From: Hymenobacter plasmatis
GTDB taxonomy: Bacteria; Bacteroidota; Bacteroidia; Cytophagales; Hymenobacteraceae
Length of the DNA stretch: 64,000 nt
Assembly: GCF_020711255.1 (NCBI RefSeq)
Contig: NZ_JAJFAW010000023.1
Location: forward strand, 1 to 64,000
Direction: 5' to 3'
Part shown: positions 58,418 through 64,000 of the stretch, one piece after another
How the letters are laid out: every line of letters begins with the position of its first letter
Position numbering within the stretch: position 1 is the first letter of the stretch
Made by a program: the position numbers and the translations under genes
The notes under the pieces: model-generated
Database searches by the model: none
What the model was told of the DNA's origin: nothing
What the model saw: the letters and a program-made list of their open reading frames with translations, nothing else

Positions 58418-60736
58418 TTAGCCAGGTAAGGAGATAGTAAACGCGGTGCCTTCGCCCTCTTGGCTTTCCACGGTCAGGGAGCCGCCGTGGCCCTGGGCGA
58501 TGATGTCGTGGGAGAGCGAAAGGCCCAGCCCGGTGCCCTCGCCCGTGGGTTTGGTGGTGAAGAAGGGCTGGAAGATTTTACCCTGCACGGCGTCGCTCAT
58601 GCCGGTGCCGTTGTCCGTCACCTGGATCTGGACCTGCTGGTTCAAGACCAGCGTGCGCACCCCCACCTGGGGCTGGTAGCCGGGCTCGCCTTGCTGCTGG
58701 CGCTGGCGCACGGCGTAGAAGGCATTGGTAAAGAGGTTGAGCAGCACCCGGCCCACGTCGGCGCCCACCAGGGTTACTAGCGGCAGGTCGGCCATGAAGT
58801 CCGTATTTAGGGCCGCGTTGAAGCTCTTGTCTTTGGCGCGCAGGCCCTGGTAGGCCAGGCGCAGGTATTCGTCGCACAAGCGGTTCAGGTCCGTGGCTTC
58901 GCGCTCGCCGGCGCGGCTGCTCGAGTGCTCCAACATGCCCTTCACAATGCCAGCCGCGCGCTGCCCGTGCTGGGTGATTTTGACCAAGTTCTGGCGCACG
59001 TCGGCAGCCAGCGCCTTCGCTTCTTCCTCATCGCCGGCCGCTTGCGCTTCTTCCAACTCCAGCATGAGCTCGGCCGACACTTCCGAGAAGTTGTTGACGA
59101 AGTTGAGCGGGTTCTGAATCTCGTGGGCGATGCCGGCCGTGAGTTCGCCCAGGCTCGCCATCTTCTCCTTCTGGATGAGTTGGGCCTGGGTGGCGCGCAG
59201 CTCCGTGAGGGAGTTGTCGAGCAACGTATTGGCTTGCTGTTTCTGGCGGTTGCTGCGCCAGAGCACGAAGCCCAGGCCAGCGAGCAGGGCCAGCCCGGCC
59301 AGCGTAGCCCAGAGCACGCGGCGCTGGCGGCGGGCGCGGGCCGCCTCCAGCAGCTGGGTTTCGCGCAGGGCGGCGATGCGCTGCTGCTGGGCCTGCCCAA
59401 CGCGCTCGGCCTCGTAGCCGGCCATATTAAACGTCCCCTGCCCGGCGCGAAGCGAGTCGCTCAGGGCCAGGGCGGTGCGGGCGTAGCGGCCGGCGGGTGC
59501 GGCCTGGCCCCGCCGGGCGTAGAAGTCAGTCAGCGCGCGCAGGTAGGCCAGGCGCAGCGGCACTGACCGGGAGCTTTGGGCCTTGTTGTAGGCGGTCAGC
59601 CAGGCTTTTTCGGCGCGAGCGGGCTCCCCGCGGGCGGCGTAGTAGCGGGCCCAGGTGGCATCCAGCTCCATCGCGCCGCCGCTGTTTAAAATGCCGAGCT
59701 TAAGCGAGTCGGCCAGCTGCTGGGCCCGCGCCAGTAGGGGGGCGGCCTCGGCCCCGCGGCCCATGTCGAGCAGGACGGCGCTTTTCAGCGTCAGCCCATA
59801 GGCCCGAACTTCCGGAACACGGGCGGCGTAGCGGCGGGTCGTATCTAAGGAAACGCCGGCCAGGGACTGGTCGGCGGCACGCAGGGCGGCGGGGTAGTCG
59901 CGTAACTGGCGGTAAGCCTTGGCCACGCCCCAGTAGGTGTAGGCGTTTTGGTCGTAGCCGTCGCGGCGGGGCAGCGCGGCCGCCACGGCCAGCGCCTGGC
60001 GCAGGTAGCGCAGGGCCTGGGCTGGGTTGCCCCACTCGGCGTAGTAGTAGCCCACCACCGTCAGGTGGTTGTGCTGCTGATACCGGTCAAATGAACTGGC
60101 TAGGTCGGCCGCACGCAGGTAGTGGCTGATGCTCTGGTTGTAGTCGCCCTGATTTGCGAACGGGTAGCCGAGCATAAAGTGGCAATAAGTCAGGTTTTGC
60201 CGGGACCCGCTGGCTTGGTACTGGGCCGCCTTGGCTTTCAGCCAGGCTATTCGTGCGGCCGGTTGTTTGCGCTTGGCAAAGAGCTGGGACACAGCTGACA
60301 GTGGCCACTCGATGGCCCAGCCCAGCCGGTCGAACGCCACCACGGCGGCCTGCAGGCTGTCGAGCCCCCGCCGCAGGCTGTCGCGCCCCGGCGCGGTGCC
60401 TAACCTGGCTTTGTTGAGTTGTATACCGGCCTGCCAAAGTCGAAAAGCGGGGGCTTCGGGACGCCGCAGCCGCCGCGTGAGCGTCACCTTTTCGGCCAGC
60501 TTGCGGTAGAAGTCAGCCTCTGAAAGGTAGCCGTCGAAGATGTGGTCCAGGTGCAGCAACGTGCGCAGGCGGGCGGTATCGGTGCGCTGGGTGTCGAGCA
60601 CCTGGCGCAGCGAGTCGCCGTTGGCTTCCCAGTATTGGCGTGGAAAGGTTTGGGCCCGAAGCGAGCCGGCTGGCAGGAGCTGCGTCAGCAGACCCACGGT
60701 CACAGCAACCCGTTTGAGTAGCGTAGATACTAGCAT
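58418..60736 (-). CDS. TPR sensor histidine kinase (array member 3)
   Basis: A 772-aa kinase from ATG 60736 (MLVSTLLKRV, signal peptide ending GSLRAQ); the longer frame to 60832 runs into the preceding gene. Sensor half with TPR-like units (GYPFANQGDYNQSISHYLRA, EWGNPAQALRYLRQAL), membrane helix (VLWATLAGLALLAGLGFVLW), short coiled coil, complete core. X-region differs from the others (ELEEAQAAGDEEEAKALAAD). Gap of 13 bp to member 4. Confidence 0.92.
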   Translation of the reverse strand: MLVSTLLKRVAVTVGLLTQLLPAGSLRAQTFPRQYWEANGDSLRQVLDTQRTDTARLRTLLHLDHIFDGYLSEADFYRKLAEKVTLTRRLRRPEAPAFRLWQAGIQLNKARLGTAPGRDSLRRGLDSLQAAVVAFDRLGWAIEWPLSAVSQLFAKRKQPAARIAWLKAKAAQYQASGSRQNLTYCHFMLGYPFANQGDYNQSISHYLRAADLASSFDRYQQHNHLTVVGYYYAEWGNPAQALRYLRQALAVAAALPRRDGYDQNAYTYWGVAKAYRQLRDYPAALRAADQSLAGVSLDTTRRYAARVPEVRAYGLTLKSAVLLDMGRGAEAAPLLARAQQLADSLKLGILNSGGAMELDATWARYYAARGEPARAEKAWLTAYNKAQSSRSVPLRLAYLRALTDFYARRGQAAPAGRYARTALALSDSLRAGQGTFNMAGYEAERVGQAQQQRIAALRETQLLEAARARRQRRVLWATLAGLALLAGLGFVLWRSNRQKQQANTLLDNSLTELRATQAQLIQKEKMASLGELTAGIAHEIQNPLNFVNNFSEVSAELMLELEEAQAAGDEEEAKALAADVRQNLVKITQHGQRAAGIVKGMLEHSSSRAGEREATDLNRLCDEYLRLAYQGLRAKDKSFNAALNTDFMADLPLVTLVGADVGRVLLNLFTNAFYAVRQRQQQGEPGYQPQVGVRTLVLNQQVQIQVTDNGTGMSDAVQGKIFQPFFTTKPTGEGTGLGLSLSHDIIAQGHGGSLTVESQEGEGTAFTISLPG

Positions 60737-60749
60737 AGCGACCAAAGGA

Positions 60750-62915
60750 TTATGCAGGCAACGAGATGGTGAAGGCGGTACCCTGTCCTTCCTGGCTTTC
60801 AACAGCAAGGGAGCCACCGTGGCCTTGGGCAATGATGTCGTGGCTCAAGGAGAGGCCCAGGCCCGTGCCTTCGCCGGTGGGCTTGGTGGTGAAAAAGGGC
60901 TGGAAGATTTTCTGCTGCACGGCCGGGCTCATGCCCGTGCCGTTGTCGGTCACCTGAATGTGCACGTGCTGGTTGAGCAGCACCGTGCGCACCCCCACCT
61001 GGGGCTGGTAGCCGGGCTCGCCTTGCTGCTGGCGCTGGCGCACGGCGTAGAAGGCGTTGGTGAACAAGTTGAGCAATACTCGCCCCACGTCGGCGCCCAC
61101 CATGGTGACCCGCGGCAGGTCGGTTAAGAAGTCGGTGGTGAGGGTGGCGTTGAAGCTTTTGTCCTTGGCGCGCAGGCCCTGGTAGGCCAGGCGCAGGTAC
61201 TCGTCGCAGAGGCGGTTCAGGTCGGTGGGCTCGCGCTCGCCGGCTGCGGAACTGGAGTGCTCCAACATGCCTTTGACAATGCCCGCCGCCCGCTGCCCGT
61301 GCTGGGTAATTTTGCTCAGGTTCTGCGTCAGGTCCTCCAATAGCTCTTCTTCCAGGCCGGCATCCGCTTCCACTCCTTTGGCCCGTTCCTCGCGCAGTTC
61401 GGCCACCAGCTCGGCGCTGACTTCCGAGAAGTTGTTGACGAAGTTGAGCGGGTTCTGAATCTCGTGGGCAATGCCGGCGGTGAGTTCGCCCAAGCTGGCC
61501 ATCTTCTCTTTCTGGATGAGCTGGGCCTGCGTGGCCCGCAGGTCGGTCAGGGAGCGTTGCAGCTCGCCCGTGCGCAGCTCCACCTGGTGCTCCAGCGTTT
61601 CGTTCTGTTCGGCCAGCAACGCTTGCTTTTCTTGCTCCTGGGCTAGGGTTTGCGCCGACAGCTGCTCCACCTCGCGCAGCTTCACTTGCAGCAGTTGCGC
61701 ATCCAGGGCAAACTCACGGGCCAGAAACAGCGAAATCCCCAGCGCCGGCAGCAGGATGGACAACAGCAGAAAGAAGTTACTAAACAGCACAGGCAAGGGG
61801 AAGCCCAGCAACCTTAATCCCATGTAAACCACGATGACCAGTAGCCCTGCAGCATACCCCACGGCAATAATGCGCGCCCCCCGCCGATGCTGCCGCAACG
61901 CCTGCACGGTGAGGCGCAGTTGCTCGGCCAGCATGAGGGTCGCAAACAGCAGGTACGGAAATAGGTACCACGGCGAAATCAGGGTGAGCTCCTGCGCTAC
62001 CAGGAACAAGCATCCGCTTGCCACCAAGCCCACGTAGACGCGGCCGGTCTGGAAGCCGAACAGGCTGTACATGGCCCGTGACATCCAGAAGGCACTGAGA
62101 AAAAGCAGTGTAAATTGAATCATCGACGTGGCGGCTGCCCACTCCCACGAGGGAACTTCCGTGTAGCCATGGGCCTGATACTTCACGCATAGCAGGCCCA
62201 GGCAAAAACACAGGGCGTAGCGGGCAAAATACCGGTTAGCCCGCTGGGCGGGGTTGTAGAGATAGAACGTGTAGTGCAGCAAGGCGAGCAGCAGAAACAC
62301 CGTGGCCAACACCCAATAAATGGCATCCAAATTGGCAGAAAGAATCTCCCGGTGCTGCTGCTCTGGCACGGTAACCAACACCAATTGCAACGGAATTAAC
62401 CGGTCGGCCCCAAGCAGCAGGGGGAGCCGGCGGGGCGCAAAGCGCACGGCCAGCACTTGCTCAGCGGGCCCATTGGGAGGCACTTCCAGCAGGCCGGGCT
62501 CGTAGAAGAATCCGCGCGTGCGTGCCCGGTGGGCACTGTCGGTCAGCAGCCGGCCGTTGAGGTAAATATCAACCGCGCCCATGCGGTAACATTGGAGCAC
62601 CAGGGTGCGCTGGCGCAGGCTGTCGATTAGCCGGAAGCGCCGCCGTAGCCAGTACACCCCCGTTTGCGTAGTGCGGGGCATTTCGCGCCCCGGAAAGCGC
62701 AGCATCAGCGTGTCCCAGCGGCTGGCGTCGAAGTTGGGCCGGGCCCAGGCCGGGTTGTCGCCGGCGTGGTAGCGCCAGGCTTTGGCCAGCAGCAGCCTCG
62801 AGCGCGTGATGGTTGGCGCGAGGGTATCGGGGATTGGGCTGACGCCTTCCTTCGGTTGGGCCAGGCCCCTGGTGGTGCCTAACAGCACGAGTAGTACCAG
62901 TAAAGTGTGTTTCAT
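60750..62915 (-). CDS. 7TM-DISM sensor histidine kinase (array member 4)
   Basis: A 721-aa kinase that differs from its neighbours in sensor type: signal peptide (LLVLLVLLGTTRGLAQ), DISM-type extracellular domain (about 40-200), seven membrane helices (about 205-410), a long coiled coil (LAQEQEKQALLAEQNETLEH) and the same kinase core. Overall plan as the kinase at 27133-29364. The X-region is almost identical to member 1 in DNA as well. A sensor swap onto a shared kinase core is the simplest reading. Confidence 0.92.
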   Translation of the reverse strand: MKHTLLVLLVLLGTTRGLAQPKEGVSPIPDTLAPTITRSRLLLAKAWRYHAGDNPAWARPNFDASRWDTLMLRFPGREMPRTTQTGVYWLRRRFRLIDSLRQRTLVLQCYRMGAVDIYLNGRLLTDSAHRARTRGFFYEPGLLEVPPNGPAEQVLAVRFAPRRLPLLLGADRLIPLQLVLVTVPEQQHREILSANLDAIYWVLATVFLLLALLHYTFYLYNPAQRANRYFARYALCFCLGLLCVKYQAHGYTEVPSWEWAAATSMIQFTLLFLSAFWMSRAMYSLFGFQTGRVYVGLVASGCLFLVAQELTLISPWYLFPYLLFATLMLAEQLRLTVQALRQHRRGARIIAVGYAAGLLVIVVYMGLRLLGFPLPVLFSNFFLLLSILLPALGISLFLAREFALDAQLLQVKLREVEQLSAQTLAQEQEKQALLAEQNETLEHQVELRTGELQRSLTDLRATQAQLIQKEKMASLGELTAGIAHEIQNPLNFVNNFSEVSAELVAELREERAKGVEADAGLEEELLEDLTQNLSKITQHGQRAAGIVKGMLEHSSSAAGEREPTDLNRLCDEYLRLAYQGLRAKDKSFNATLTTDFLTDLPRVTMVGADVGRVLLNLFTNAFYAVRQRQQQGEPGYQPQVGVRTVLLNQHVHIQVTDNGTGMSPAVQQKIFQPFFTTKPTGEGTGLGLSLSHDIIAQGHGGSLAVESQEGQGTAFTISLPA

Positions 62916-62933
62916 GCAGGATAGAGAGGAGAA

Positions 62934-64000
62934 TTAGCAGGGCAGGGTGATGGTGAAGGCGGTACCCTGTCCTTCCTGGCTTTCAACAGCAAGGGAGCCC
63001 CCGTGGCCTTGGGCGATGATGTCATGCGAAAGCGACAGGCCCAGGCCCGTGCCCTCGCCCGTGGGCTTGGTGGTGAAGAAGGGCTGGAAGATTTTCTGCT
63101 GCACGGCCGGGCTCATGCCCGTGCCGTTATCCGTGACCTGAATCTGCACCTGCTGATTGAGCAGCACGGTACGCACGCCTACCTGGGGCTGGTAGCCGGG
63201 CTCGCCTTGCTGCTGGCGCTGGCGCACGGCGTAGAAGGCATTGGTAAAGAGGTTGAGCAACACCCGGCCCACGTCGGCGCCCACTAGCGTGACCCGCGGC
63301 AAGTCGGCCAGGAAATCCGTATTAAGGGTAGCGTTGAAGCTTTTGTCCTTGGCCCGCAGGCCTTGGTAGGCCAAACGCAGGTACTCGTCGCAGAGGCGGT
63401 TTAGGTCGGTGGGCTCGCGCTCGCCGGCTGCGGAACTGGAGTGCTCCAACATGCCTTTGACAATGCCCGCCGCCCGCTGCCCGTGCTGGGTAATTTTGCT
63501 CAGGTTCTGCCGCAGGTCGCTCACCAGTTCCGCTTCCAAGCCAGCGTCGCGTTCCGGGCGGGCTTGCTCTTCGGCTAATTCGGTCAGCAACTCGCTGCTC
63601 ACTTCGGAGAAGTTATTGACGAAGTTGAGCGGGTTCTGGATTTCGTGGGCGATGCCGGCCGTGAGCTCGCCCAGGCTGGCCATTTTCTCCTTCTGGATGA
63701 GCTGGGTTTGGGTGGCGCGCAGCTCGGTCAGGCTGGTGTCAAGCTGGTCGCGCTGGTTTTGCAGCTCCTGCTTCTGAGCCGTCACCGCTTGGTTGAGGCG
63801 GTTGAGCGCGGCGTTGGCCTGCTGCTGGCGGCGGTTGCCGCGCCAAAGCAAAAACGAGAATCCGCCAATGAGCGCCAGCAATACCAGCACGGCCCCGAGC
63901 ACATAGCGCTGGCGCCGGGCGCGGGCCGCATCGAGCAGTTGGGTTTCGCGCAGGGCGGCAATACGGGCCTGCTGGGCACGGTCGGCCTGCTCGATTTCGT
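62934..64000 (-). CDS. Sensor histidine kinase, 5' part beyond the window (array member 5)
   Basis: A partial gene: 355 codons, open to the window edge. Visible parts are the end of a sensor half (EIEQADRAQQARIAALRETQ, as in the TPR members), a membrane helix (VLGAVLVLLALIGGFSFLLW), a coiled coil, and a full kinase core (AHEIQNPLNFVNNFSEV to GEGTGLGLSLSHDI). It ends 18 bp before member 4. The last 200 bp are nearly identical to those of member 4. Probably TPR-type. Confidence 0.9.
   Translation of the reverse strand, partial: EIEQADRAQQARIAALRETQLLDAARARRQRYVLGAVLVLLALIGGFSFLLWRGNRRQQQANAALNRLNQAVTAQKQELQNQRDQLDTSLTELRATQTQLIQKEKMASLGELTAGIAHEIQNPLNFVNNFSEVSSELLTELAEEQARPERDAGLEAELVSDLRQNLSKITQHGQRAAGIVKGMLEHSSSAAGEREPTDLNRLCDEYLRLAYQGLRAKDKSFNATLNTDFLADLPRVTLVGADVGRVLLNLFTNAFYAVRQRQQQGEPGYQPQVGVRTVLLNQQVQIQVTDNGTGMSPAVQQKIFQPFFTTKPTGEGTGLGLSLSHDIIAQGHGGSLAVESQEGQGTAFTITLPC

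Overview
The window looks like chromosomal DNA of a GC-rich member of the Bacteroidota, most likely Hymenobacter or a close relative in the Cytophagales. This rests on four things. Promoters are of the Bacteroidota type (TAnnTTTG at -7) before miaB, araC, pckA, accA and tRNA-Asp. Start codons lack Shine-Dalgarno sequences. The families present are typical of the phylum (putative porin, DUF4159, 7TM-DISM sensor kinases, POT transporters, SMUG2-like glycosylase). tRNA and LPS genes are of ordinary bacterial form. The genus is inferred, not proven.

Positions 77-34985 are mostly housekeeping. A leftward set holds lpxK, a putative porin and miaE. A rightward set holds a SMUG2-like glycosylase, NIF3, a C4 zinc-ribbon coiled-coil protein, a TPR protein, pabB, miaB, a sigma54-type activator, lptE, a Pro/Glu/Val-rich protein, secG, groES and groEL. 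Then come a POT peptide transporter, an AraC regulator divergent from pckA, a cupin protein, an SDR enzyme, rsmE, two divergent sensor histidine kinases (one followed by a response regulator), a DUF4159 protein, and a leftward run of acyltransferase, patatin, MBL hydrolase and accA.

At tRNA-Asp (34912-34985) an accessory island begins. A tyrosine recombinase is followed by a small recombinase-associated protein, a thermonuclease, two unrecognised proteins, a DUF1016 nuclease, a stand-alone FtsZ C-terminal-like protein, a PD-(D/E)XK nuclease and an HNH nuclease. A leftward phage-like block follows (RecE-like exonuclease, a possible ssDNA-binding partner, DUF3846 and other small proteins). Next are a SLOG protein, a 1-kb gene-free GC-rich stretch with repeated hairpins, a holin-like protein with an M15 endolysin, a PLD-TPR gene between duplicated terminators, and a two-gene operon of a PAD/agmatine-deiminase-type enzyme with an AAG-fold protein. 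There are no capsid, portal or terminase genes, so this is a degenerate prophage, phage satellite or mosaic island. No right-hand att repeat was found.

From 53737 to the window end, five membrane sensor histidine kinases (four complete, one cut by the window edge) lie head to tail with gaps of 3-18 bp. Their sensor halves differ but their kinase cores are almost identical, including a 275-bp stretch identical in DNA between two copies. This suggests recent duplication and gene conversion.

The strongest candidates for something undescribed are the GTPase-less FtsZ-like protein (40504-41019), the AAG-like/deiminase gene pair (51291-53143), the repeated-hairpin region (47920-48157) and the five-kinase operon.
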